Assembly (NCBI RefSeq): GCF_003003995.1
Contig: NZ_PVWF01000041.1
Span: forward strand, 1-41,120
Origin: Pleurocapsa sp. CCALA 161
GTDB taxonomy: Bacteria > Cyanobacteriota > Cyanobacteriia > Cyanobacteriales > Xenococcaceae
Reading direction: 5' to 3'
Length of the DNA stretch: 41,120 bases
A model generated the notes under the pieces. It was not told where the DNA came from. It searched no databases and worked only from the letters and a program-made list of their open reading frames with translations. Of the stretch, positions 7,509 to 15,025 are shown piece after piece; position 1 is the first letter of the stretch, and each line of letters begins with the position of its first letter. The translations under genes were made by a program, and so were the position numbers.

Positions 7509-8109
7509 CTTCGCGCTTCATACTTCTGTCTTCATACTTCGAGGGAAAAAACTCCGCTAATCTCTTCTCTGCTTCATCACCAACAAACTTGACCCACTTA
7601 TCAATATCCTGCTGTAAATCAGCCCCAAACTTGAGAGGATATTCCATTGCAGCTTTCATCGTCACTACAGCCACAGGATTTAAGTCAGAAGCGAGAACAT
7701 TTAAACCATATCTAGCAGCTTCAAAAGGTATAGAACCTCCACCAGCAAAGGCATCTAAAATCACGGGCTTTCTTTTACCCCAAATGCGATCGCAATATTC
7801 TTCCAATTTCTCAATTACTAAACTGGTCGGAGGAGTTTTATATAATTTAATTGCTTCTTTTTTCTTGACATTGATTCCGTCTTTTTCTGGATGCAAACCC
7901 AACAAATATTCAAACTCTTCCATCGAAATATCTGCGGGTAACAAAGAAGCCAAAACCGAAGCGCGAGAAAAAGATAAAGGCTTGCGAGAATACCAACGAT
8001 GTAACCCCTTAAAAGGATTTCCCCCGTGTTCGTAATATACCTGCTCGTTGAGGAGTTTTACAGGCATAATTTTTTCAATAAACACCTGGGGACGTTGGGA
8101 TTTAGTCAT
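7453..8109 (-). pseudogene. DUF1156 DNA methylase, 5' part (split by frameshift and deletion)
   Basis: The 218-residue frame begins with the DUF1156 signature (YYEHGGNPFKGLHRWYSRKP, about 25-44) and contains the SAM-binding motif I, DAFAGGGSIPFEA at 119-131, followed by DLNPVAV. After FFPS (about residue 196) the sequence translates only heptamer repeats and ends in the next native segment, out of frame. It is the front of the modification enzyme of the defence module, which would mark host DNA so that the helicase-nuclease ignores it. It starts 49 bases from, and divergent to, the mazE-like gene. Confidence 0.85.
7463..7542. repeat. Heptamer tract C at the methylase break
   Basis: On the minus strand GAAGTATGAAG-ACAGAAGTATGAAG is followed by a 12-base spacer and then by CTTCAAA three times, CCTCATA and CTTCAAA, so the two arms are in inverted orientation. 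It lies exactly where the two methylase frames meet. The left arm matches tract A. Because the unit is 7 bp, each gain or loss changes the reading frame. Removing one unit would join the two methylase frames. Confidence 0.88.
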
Positions 8110-8158
8110 AAGTAATATAAAAAGTATTATTATTTATATAGAGATTAAATAAGCTCCT

Positions 8159-8425
8159 ATGATTAATAATTCCCAAAAACAACGAATTTCCATCACTGTT
8201 GATGCCCATTTGCTCGAAGAGATTGACCAAATGACTAAAAACCGTTCGGCTGCGGTGGAGGAAGGTTTACGTTTGTGGCGCAAACAGCAAATCGAAGAAC
8301 AGCTAAGAAACTTCTATCAAAACCGTTCTCAGGCGGATATTGAATTTGAACAAGAGTGGACGGAAGAAACACAAGAACAAGCGATCGCTGCTTGGGATGA
8401 ATTTCCCTGGGACGAATCTAAGTAA
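8159..8425 (+). CDS. MazE-like ribbon-helix-helix antitoxin
   Basis: An 88-residue antitoxin: an N-terminal RHH DNA-binding segment (RISITVDAHLLEEIDQMTKNRSAAVEEGLRLW split across about 9-40) and an acidic, Trp-containing tail (WTEETQEQAIAAWDEFPWDE) that would occupy the toxin groove. It lies 4 bases upstream of the MazF/PemK-like gene, the normal antitoxin-toxin order, so the pair should be cotranscribed and autoregulated. It diverges from the methylase gene, and the 49-base gap would have to hold both promoters. Confidence 0.85.
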   Translation: MINNSQKQRISITVDAHLLEEIDQMTKNRSAAVEEGLRLWRKQQIEEQLRNFYQNRSQADIEFEQEWTEETQEQAIAAWDEFPWDESK

Positions 8426-8429
8426 AATT

Positions 8430-8783
8430 ATGAGTAGTGGAGACTTTCCCCGTCAACGACAGGTTTATTTATCCAAGGCTTTAAAACAGTCTGGGGATAC
8501 TAAAAAACGTCCAGTAGTAATCATGTCGATAGATATCCGCAATCAATATAGTTCTACTGTCTTAGTTGTCCCTTTTTCTAGTGATACTTCTGATGCAGCT
8601 AATCCTAGCCGTGTCTTGGTTAAACAAGGAGAAGGAGGATTGAATGTCGATTCTGTGGCGATGTGCGACGTTATGACTAATATAGAAAAACGCTATCTTG
8701 AGCGTGGACCTTATGGCGAAATAACTCCTGAATCATTCGCTCGTATTCAAAGAGCAATTCAAATTGCGATCGGCATTTATTAA
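8430..8783 (+). CDS. MazF/PemK-type mRNA interferase toxin
   Basis: A 117-residue toxin of the MazF/PemK (CcdB-fold) RNase family. Features are the opening basic strand, KKRPVVIMS near 25-33, VLVVPFSSDT near 45-54, and GLNVDSVAMCDVMTNIEKRYL carrying the conserved substrate-site region. I chose ATG 8430, four bases after the antitoxin stop. A longer upstream frame overlaps the antitoxin and has no family sequence. It appears full length and intact. Confidence 0.85.
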   Translation: MSSGDFPRQRQVYLSKALKQSGDTKKRPVVIMSIDIRNQYSSTVLVVPFSSDTSDAANPSRVLVKQGEGGLNVDSVAMCDVMTNIEKRYLERGPYGEITPESFARIQRAIQIAIGIY

Positions 8784-8817
8784 GTTTAGAGGCTTATCAG
8801 TAAAGAAGTTAACCAGC

Positions 8818-9195
8818 ATGACTACAACTATAGAATTACCCAGCGGAAAAATTATCGATCTGGCTCGTTTCGTTGCTTTATTACCTGATGAAAAAACAGC
8901 AAATAATACATATTCTTTGATCTTAGAAGGCTGCGAAAAAGCGATCGCCTTGAATCCTCAAGAAGCAAAATCGATTAAAGAACATCTCAATTTGAAGTCC
9001 AATAAAAATCACAATGGTGTTTGGGATCGAGAAGAACAATTACGCAAAAATCAACCCAAACTGAAAAAACTTAGAGAATGGATTGACCAAAAGAAACAAG
9101 AATCGACCTCACCAGAAAAAGAAGCAGCTTTTGAAGAATTTAAACAAACAATTGATGCAGAAAGACCAGTAGGACAAAAATTATACGAGCATTAG
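8818..9195 (+). CDS. Probable antitoxin partner of the downstream PIN toxin
   Basis: A charged 125-residue protein starting MTTTIELPSGKIIDLARFVALLP, a pattern common in cyanobacterial proteins encoded just upstream of PIN-domain toxins. The remainder is helical and rich in Lys/Glu (KKLREWIDQKKQE, EEFKQTIDAERP). I chose ATG 8818. The frame can be extended upstream to a TTG inside the previous gene, which is less likely. The stop is one base before the PIN toxin start, a strong sign of an operon. The family is not firmly recognised, so the antitoxin role is inferred from position. Confidence 0.65.
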   Translation: MTTTIELPSGKIIDLARFVALLPDEKTANNTYSLILEGCEKAIALNPQEAKSIKEHLNLKSNKNHNGVWDREEQLRKNQPKLKKLREWIDQKKQESTSPEKEAAFEEFKQTIDAERPVGQKLYEH

Positions 9196-9196
9196 A

Positions 9197-9664
9197 ATGA
9201 TTGTCCTAGTCGATTCTGGAATATTAGGAAAACTTTGCAATCCTAATTCTTCTGCTGAAGTTGAAGCTGCAAGAGAAAAGCTATACAAGCTGCTAGCCAG
9301 AGGAGTATATATTGTCAGTAGTCAAATCTGTGATTACGAAGTAAGGCGATCTTTAATTCTTAATTCTATGAGAGGTTTATCTTCAGAGGGAATTAGTAAC
9401 TTAGACAAATTATCTGAATTTATTGATTTTCTACCTGTTAATAATACAGTTTTACAAGAAGCTGCTAATCTTTGGGCAGAAGCTCGTATACAAGGAGTAC
9501 CTACCGCAGACGATAAAAGCCTTGATGCTGACATAATCATCTGCGCTCAATACAAGCTACTAAAGCAAGAATATCCAGGTAGATACATTATTATTGCCAC
9601 TACCAATGTCAAACATCTAAGTCGCTTTACTGAAGCAAAAGAATGGCAAGCGATCGAGTTTTAA
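9197..9664 (+). CDS. VapC-like PIN-domain ribonuclease toxin
   Basis: A 155-residue PIN-domain protein. MIVLVDSGILGKLCNP supplies the first acidic residue (D6), SSQICDYEVRRSL the conserved Glu, and DDKSLDADIIICAQ with TTNVKHLSRF the C-terminal acidic cluster and TxN-type end. PIN toxins cleave tRNA or other RNA in a Mg-dependent way. Position 1 has Ser after Asp (VDSG) instead of the usual DTN/DTS, a normal variant. It directly follows its probable antitoxin. It appears complete, unlike the VapC at 5454. Confidence 0.8.
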   Translation: MIVLVDSGILGKLCNPNSSAEVEAAREKLYKLLARGVYIVSSQICDYEVRRSLILNSMRGLSSEGISNLDKLSEFIDFLPVNNTVLQEAANLWAEARIQGVPTADDKSLDADIIICAQYKLLKQEYPGRYIIIATTNVKHLSRFTEAKEWQAIEF

Positions 9665-9711
9665 CGGTAGATATTTATAATGAGAAAGTGTATCTCAAAG
9701 AATATAATTCG

Positions 9712-10152
9712 CTATTCTCCTAAAAGTATCCGTAAGGCTTTAAGAGCAGAAGAACGTTTACCATTGGCAATCATCGCAAACCAATAATGAGCTTCTTCAT
9801 TACTCATAGAACTAATTCCAGTAGCAATTTTAGTAATGCGATCTAATTTTTTTAAAGGTTGTAAAGTTTGGAATAAAATTGCTAAATTAACTCCTGATTC
9901 CTCTGATAGAGTGTAATGACTTTGACGCTTATGAGACAAGCTTTGTGGATCGTATTTATTGCTCTTTAATATTTTATAAATATTCTTTTTAGCTAATACT
10001 AAAGTTTCTCCTTTCAAGTGACCAATTTTCTTGGCAGAAGCTCGTTTTTTTTCTCCTGCTTTTTTATAAGCGCATTGATATAGTTCAAGAGCGAAATTAT
10101 TGTTATCGGTGGAAATAACTCTTAGTTGAAATTCTTGCACAGGTCGTTTCAC
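9712..10152 (-). CDS. Small conserved partner of the DUF499/DUF1156 module, function unknown
   Basis: A 146-residue basic protein (MKRPVQEFQLRVIS...). It begins with a short strand region and continues as a helical, Lys-rich body (KIGHLKGETLVLAKKNIYKIL) with a compact C-terminal segment (MSNEEAHYWFAMIANG). I recognise no catalytic motif. It lies between the DUF499 and methylase genes on the same strand, where related modules carry a small extra subunit, so it is probably a component of the defence module. The start used is GTG 10152. A second GTG four codons in, behind GGAG, is an alternative. Its 5' edge touches a repeat tract. Confidence 0.6.
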   Translation of the reverse strand: MKRPVQEFQLRVISTDNNNFALELYQCAYKKAGEKKRASAKKIGHLKGETLVLAKKNIYKILKSNKYDPQSLSHKRQSHYTLSEESGVNLAILFQTLQPLKKLDRITKIATGISSMSNEEAHYWFAMIANGKRSSALKALRILLGE

Positions 10153-10155
10153 TCC

Positions 10156-10184
10156 AATTCAAAATTCAGAATTCAAAATTCAAA
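10156..10184. repeat. TTTGAA-type tract D, 5' of four-helix-bundle gene 2
   Basis: Units of ATTCAAA and ATTCAGA in tandem on the plus strand. It is the inverted counterpart of tract E on the other side of the four-helix-bundle gene at 10244 (CTTTGAATTTTGAA on the opposite strand). Confidence 0.75.
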
Positions 10185-10243
10185 GTTAAGTATGCTGAAA
10201 ACTTGTTGATAAGATTGGCTTACATAATTCGATTAGTTTTAAT

Positions 10244-10597
10244 ATGAGTAATCTTCCTATTACAGAGAGAACTGAAGATTTTGCTATTAGAATAATTAAG
10301 GCTTGCAGTTTTCTTGCAAAACAGTCGGATGTGTCTAGAACTTTATCAAGGCAACTACTAAGGTCTGGTACATCTATTGGGGCTAATGTCCACGAAGCAC
10401 AATCAGCACAATCAAACAAAGATTTTATCCATAAGTTAGAAATAGCATTAAAAGAAGCTAGAGAAACCGAATATTGGCTCAAAATATTAATTAAATCAGG
10501 AATAGTAGGAGAATCTAAGTTTAAATTGTTGTTGCAAGAATCCCAAGAAATTAAAGCTATCATTGCTGCCTCAGTAGTTAAATTAAAGAAAAAGTAA
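10244..10597 (+). CDS. Four-helix-bundle protein (23S rRNA intervening-sequence protein family), copy 2
   Basis: A 117-residue all-helical protein of the same family as the gene at 5831-6187 but clearly divergent. The signature LRSGTSIGANVHEAQSAQS (about 45-63) matches the family's S-x-G-x-N-x-x-E-A turn, followed by KDFIHKLEIALKEARETEYWL. It is in the opposite orientation to its DUF499 and 146-residue neighbours and lies between them. Inverted TTTGAA-type arrays flank it: tract D ends 59 bases before the start and tract E begins directly after the stop. It looks like an inserted cassette splitting an older minus-strand operon. Confidence 0.85.
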   Translation: MSNLPITERTEDFAIRIIKACSFLAKQSDVSRTLSRQLLRSGTSIGANVHEAQSAQSNKDFIHKLEIALKEARETEYWLKILIKSGIVGESKFKLLLQESQEIKAIIAASVVKLKKK

Positions 10598-10629
10598 TTT
10601 TGAACTTTGAATTTTGAACTTTGAATTCC
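10598..10629. repeat. TTTGAA-type tract E, 3' of four-helix-bundle gene 2
   Basis: Tandem TTTTGAAC/TTTGAA units begin on the base after the stop codon of the four-helix-bundle gene and reach to 3 bases before the DUF499 stop. They are in inverted orientation to tract D. Confidence 0.75.
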
Positions 10630-10632
10630 AAG

Positions 10633-13600
10633 TCAATACTTCACTTTGGCATTAAGAGAAATTCGGTCTGCTTCGTTTCGCTTAAGTGCTTGATGAATAT
10701 CGTTCAACTCTTTACTTTGGGGGGGAATACCAGGCTCAAAATCAATGATCAATTTCAGATTTACGTCGCCTTTAGTTTCTGGATTGTTGAGTAGTGCGTT
10801 AATGGTATTAAAAAAGCTTTGAAATCCTTTCATTTGCCCTTGATATTCCAAACGCACAAATTGGTCATCACCTGTTTGAATAGTTGCCGTTTGGTCGATT
10901 CTGAGGGGGAAACGACTTAATAAAGGAATCGCCGTTCCCAATTTACGGTAGTCAAGCAATTTGTCTACCGATATTTCCAACGACTCAATTTCTTTAACTT
11001 TGCGATCGCCACAGAGATCGATTAAGCCAGTAAAAACTTTGTTGACGGTGCCATCGAGTTCGATAACGGGCGATCGATAATCAAAGATAGTGCCAGTGCT
11101 GCCATTATCGTTTAGGTTATCATCAGGTTTATATTCACCATTTGGCTTTTTAACTCTAGTTCCATCTGACGAAATTACAGCTTGAGTTTGTTGTTCTACT
11201 GTTTCTCCGTTGCCATAGTCAGCAGCAACTTTAAATACTGTTGTATTAGTAATTGTTGTTTCGTATTCATCGGAAGGGCGAAACTCTTCGGGTATTAAAG
11301 TACCATTCTCATAAAGGCTAGTTTTTAATGCTCCCTTGGCTTTCCAACGAACTCGCACAGGTTTTTCTGTCTCTGTAGAAGGCATCACCTGAGCATTTAA
11401 TTCAATTACTCTAGGTTCAGGCGGTTGAAGAATTCCGCGACGGTATAAAGTAAAGCGATCGCTAAATTCAATTGATTCAGGTAGAGATAGTGTGTCGTCG
11501 GTTTTAAGATAAACTTTTTCTCCCACTTTCATATCCCAGTGACCATCTTGTAATCCTTCGCGGATGGTATCTCGCAGTAGAGAAATTTCAGCATCCAGTA
11601 AAATATTCAGGTTTAAATCTTTGGCAAAGGCATCTTTTAAAGCTTTAGTTGTCCAGTGGTCTAAACCTTTACTCCAAACTTTCTGCAAAATATAAACAGG
11701 GGCAAAAGGCTTAGAACCTTCAGGGCGTATCTTTTCACAATCTTTGAGAGCCTTAAGGATGATCGACTGCTGATTATTATTACCTTTAACAGCACTCGAA
11801 TCTTGGGCGGGTAAGACATAGTGCATCAACCCAGTGGGAGCTTTAACATCATCTTTGGTGGGATAAAACAGATGACGATAAGCATTAGTTAGAGATACTC
11901 TAACGTCTAAATCTTTACCTCCTTCTCTTTCTTTTAGTTGCTTTTGTTGAGTATCCGATAAATCTTCTAAACGGGTTTGACTTGTTAAAATATTTTGAAT
12001 TGCCTTGTATTCTCTTGCGTTATCAATAGCTCTTTCGATTTCCTGTTTATTAGCTAGCAAAAATAACAATCGATTGCGATAAAGGCGGAATTTGCCAGAT
12101 TCTCCAGTATTATTAAAAATCTGCTCGACAATATTAGGCGGACTATCGGTAGAGTTAACCACAGTTGTTTCATCAAAATCAATTAAACAAAGGGCAACGC
12201 CATCAGGAACATCATCAACATCTCCCGATCCTTCAGGGGAGAAAATTGGTGTAAATATTTTCTTGGCAAAAATACTATCGCGACGCGATCGCAAATCGTC
12301 TTTTGCCTCACTGCGCCCTACTTGTTCTTTTTCTTCAGTAACAATTTTATTAACTGATGGCTCTTCTTTAAACCGAGACTCTGAAGTAATCGGATCGTAA
12401 TCTAAATACCAAGCCACTGCTGTCAATCTTTCTAAGGCGCGATCGACAAAACTAACCTCTAACCCTGGTGTGAGTAATGACAAGTTTAATTCTGCTCTTC
12501 TGATACCAGAAGAGATGCCCTGAGTTAGAGAATGTAAAAAGATAGTCCGAGCTACCCAACTGGAAAAAGGCGGTTTGTCGGCTGCAATCCACTCCTCATC
12601 TTGTATCTGAGCATAAGCTTCTCTACCATTAGGGTTGTAAATATCTGCCCCGATAGGTGGACGCATTTGTGAACGTTGAAGTCTTGAGGTTAGGTCATTG
12701 GTTATTTCACCATCTAAACCCACAGGAATATGATGGGTATGAATTAGATAAAAGTGAGAATTTGCAGAAGAATTCATTCTTGCATTCTGAACTCCTCCAT
12801 CCTTACCTTCTTTATTCCACAAATGCCTAACTACTTGAGCTAGTAAACGCAATGCACCTCTGGTCTTTTGAAATTCTGGAATAGAGGCAATTTTTTTGGT
12901 TAACAGATTGAATAGCTCTGGGTGAAAAGGATAACTTTGAGCGATCGCCTCACTATAACGAGCGTCTTTACAGGCATCGGGTAAATTACTCCGACTAGCA
13001 CGACAGGCGGTAAAGTATTCTGAGGCTGCTTTCCTTGCTGCTTCAGCACTAACGCTCTTGAACAATCGTTGTTTAACAATATTGTAGACTTCAACATCTG
13101 TTGAAGGGCTTAAAACCTTTTCTTGTCTGGCAGAAGCGCGAATTAATTCTTGCAATTCTGTAGTTTCTTCCGCAAAAGTATCTGTAGTTGAAGCAAGAGA
13201 ATATACAAACACTAAATTATTACAAGATCCTGCCAAATCCATCAAGGTAAAAAGAAAAGCCACAACTTGTTCGGCTAAGTCACTCCTATTTATCTGTTTT
13301 GCTTTAGCTGCCCTCAGATAACGAGCAATTTCATCTAAAACGATTACCGTTGGCTGATTGTCTAATAACCTTTCTAAAACATCTGTTCCAGGACTAATAC
13401 CTGAGCGATCGCTCCCTGCTAAAAGCTGATATCCTGCTATCCCCCCAATTTGATAGGCAATTTCACCCCAAAGAGTTTTGGTAGTTACGCCATTACTATG
13501 ATTAATACCATTTTCAGGGTCTAAATCTCTTCCGTCTATAGCTGCTATTTGTACAGGGCGATCGGGGATTAAACTAAGTTCTGCAAATCTTTCTAATCCC

Positions 13601-13923
13601 TTAATTTCTCTTGCTTGTTTACAGATATGCCATAAAGCAATCTCATCGTGGGTTTTACCACCACCAAAGCTAGTTTCCAGTCTAATGACAGGAGAACCTG
13701 ATGATTTACCCGTTAACCGACCAAACACCTCTGTGATCAGAGTTTTAATTCCATCTGTGGCATAAGTATTCGCAAAAAAACTTGCAGCATCTTGATATAT
13801 CAGGGGTGCTTTTCCTTCGACCACAGATCGCAATTTAGCAGCGAATAGATCGACAGAAAGTTCTCCTGCTAAAATCTCTTCTCTGGGAATACAGGTTTCA
13901 AAAATTGAACGCAACATAGACAA
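10633..13923 (-). CDS. DUF499-family ATPase (COG1483) of the defence module
   Basis: A 1096-residue cytoplasmic ATPase. The Walker A motif is SFGGGKTH (about 85-92) and Walker B is VIVLDEIARYL (about 193-203). The N-terminal opening (CIPREEILAGELS) and DAASFFANTYATDG are typical of COG1483. Members are linked with DUF1156 methylases and SNF2/PLD helicases and are taken to be the motor or sensor of the module. The exact biochemistry is not established. Length matches the family and no repeat insertion is visible, so this component seems intact although the methylase is not. It is the first gene of the minus-strand series. Confidence 0.85.
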   Translation of the reverse strand: MSMLRSIFETCIPREEILAGELSVDLFAAKLRSVVEGKAPLIYQDAASFFANTYATDGIKTLITEVFGRLTGKSSGSPVIRLETSFGGGKTHDEIALWHICKQAREIKGLERFAELSLIPDRPVQIAAIDGRDLDPENGINHSNGVTTKTLWGEIAYQIGGIAGYQLLAGSDRSGISPGTDVLERLLDNQPTVIVLDEIARYLRAAKAKQINRSDLAEQVVAFLFTLMDLAGSCNNLVFVYSLASTTDTFAEETTELQELIRASARQEKVLSPSTDVEVYNIVKQRLFKSVSAEAARKAASEYFTACRASRSNLPDACKDARYSEAIAQSYPFHPELFNLLTKKIASIPEFQKTRGALRLLAQVVRHLWNKEGKDGGVQNARMNSSANSHFYLIHTHHIPVGLDGEITNDLTSRLQRSQMRPPIGADIYNPNGREAYAQIQDEEWIAADKPPFSSWVARTIFLHSLTQGISSGIRRAELNLSLLTPGLEVSFVDRALERLTAVAWYLDYDPITSESRFKEEPSVNKIVTEEKEQVGRSEAKDDLRSRRDSIFAKKIFTPIFSPEGSGDVDDVPDGVALCLIDFDETTVVNSTDSPPNIVEQIFNNTGESGKFRLYRNRLLFLLANKQEIERAIDNAREYKAIQNILTSQTRLEDLSDTQQKQLKEREGGKDLDVRVSLTNAYRHLFYPTKDDVKAPTGLMHYVLPAQDSSAVKGNNNQQSIILKALKDCEKIRPEGSKPFAPVYILQKVWSKGLDHWTTKALKDAFAKDLNLNILLDAEISLLRDTIREGLQDGHWDMKVGEKVYLKTDDTLSLPESIEFSDRFTLYRRGILQPPEPRVIELNAQVMPSTETEKPVRVRWKAKGALKTSLYENGTLIPEEFRPSDEYETTITNTTVFKVAADYGNGETVEQQTQAVISSDGTRVKKPNGEYKPDDNLNDNGSTGTIFDYRSPVIELDGTVNKVFTGLIDLCGDRKVKEIESLEISVDKLLDYRKLGTAIPLLSRFPLRIDQTATIQTGDDQFVRLEYQGQMKGFQSFFNTINALLNNPETKGDVNLKLIIDFEPGIPPQSKELNDIHQALKRNEADRISLNAKVKY

Positions 13924-14515
13924 GTCTCTAACTAGAAGCTTGTGCTTAAAATGCCCATTTTGGTTCGTTAAATCTAAAAAAAATCTAAAATTGCTGGTAT
14001 GACTTTATTATCGCTACTAACTAAGAGCAAGCGATCGCTCTAGATCCTAGAGATTTGCTTAAATAAGGGGAAAATAGCAGTGATTCAAAACGAACATCAG
14101 TACAAAGTAACTCAAGAATCTCCTTCAATTAAACAAGTTGTGACTTGGATTGCTCAACTTGGAGGATTTTTGGCTCGAAATCATAATGGTTTCCCTGGAG
14201 TCAAAACTCTCTGGAGAGGATTACAGCGATTACATGATATTGTTTCTACTTAGAAGCTGATACATTCCTCTAAAAATCATAGTTTATAAACTTATGGGTA
14301 AGGCATAGATTAGGAAATAAGTACCGATCTGAAACTACATCTGAAAATTCAACTTCTTTTCTAATGACTAATATTCAAAAAACTAAAACTCAGATAAAAA
14401 AGATTGATTAATTGCTTGATTTTCCGTAGATTGGTTATGAAAAACACCAGCACACTACTGATGTCAATAAATTAGAATTAATTTCAATCTAGCTTATAGC
14501 CTTAAATTGTCATCC
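13924..14515. other. Edge of the defence island
   Basis: This 592-base gap holds the upstream region of the DUF499 gene, one HIP1 site near 14030, and a transposase tail at 14080-14253. I see no other coding signal in it. Confidence 0.6.
14080..14253 (+). pseudogene. IS4/Tn5-type transposase C-terminal remnant
   Basis: A 57-residue frame whose second half reads VTWIAQLGGFLARNHNGFPG and then VKTLWRGLQRLHDIV, the C-terminal end of IS4-family (Tn5-like) transposases. The catalytic DDE domain is absent and no inverted repeats were found, so it cannot move. The GTG at 14080 marks only where the frame opens. It sits at the outer edge of the defence island and supports past insertion activity there. 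Confidence 0.75.
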
Positions 14516-14737
14516 CTAATTCTTAGGATTGGAATCTAAATCCAAACGATTATTATCTCGGTTTTCAAGTTTAGCTTTCAAACCTAACTCTTCATTGTCA
14601 TTCATCTCTAAACCCGCTTGTTTCCCTAGCTGATCGACATCATTCATGTCCTGACCTATTTCTTGATCGATTTTATCTGTATCATCTATTTCGCCCAAAG
14701 GCTCAGTGTGAGCAAATTTTTCTTCACCTGTATTCAT
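14516..14737 (-). CDS. Small acidic protein resembling the C-terminus of DUF6335
   Basis: A 73-residue hydrophilic, acidic protein (MNTGEEKFAHTEPLGEIDDT...). The end, LENRDNNRLDLDSNP, resembles the closing ERDxxRWELDP segment of cyanobacterial DUF6335 proteins, and a GLEMNDNEELGLKAKLE-like stretch precedes it, but the family's N-terminal half is missing. ATG 14737 has a GGAAG ribosome-binding site 7 bases upstream, so the short form may be real. The function is unknown. Assignment is from memory of the family and is tentative. Confidence 0.5.
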   Translation of the reverse strand: MNTGEEKFAHTEPLGEIDDTDKIDQEIGQDMNDVDQLGKQAGLEMNDNEELGLKAKLENRDNNRLDLDSNPKN

Positions 14738-15025
14738 ACAAATACTTCCTGTTTCTGCTATTTAATTTTAACATTACCTAACAGATAACATAGTTATCAA
14801 GAAATGTGTTCCATCTTAAGAAGTATTTATTTCTTGTTTTAGTCTACAAATGTTTTTTATCTAGTATCGAGTCAAAAATCAACAGTTTTAAAACCAATTA
14901 TATTTAGGTTGCTTTATCAACTTTTTCATTTTCATCATTTAAATTTTAAAACTATATCAATCTAGTCTTAATTTACATTTAAGAGCGAGCTAGTTTTTTA
15001 CATCACAGCAGAGAAAAGAATTAAT

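Noticed and set aside
5767-7542. CRISPR array formed by repeated GAAGTTT/GAAGTAT motifs
   Set aside because: Units are 7 bp, tandem without unique spacers, and no cas genes are near. They fit cyanobacterial heptamer repeats.
5831-10597. Diversity-generating retroelement, because four-helix-bundle proteins resemble Avd
   Set aside because: No reverse transcriptase, template repeat or variable repeat is present in the window.
12900-13097. Small ORFs within the DUF499 gene
   Set aside because: They lie in other frames of a long, well-supported gene and have no family features.
189-13923. DISARM or BREX system
   Set aside because: The marker genes (drmA, drmB, or pglZ and brxL) are absent. The DUF499 and DUF1156 families define a different module.
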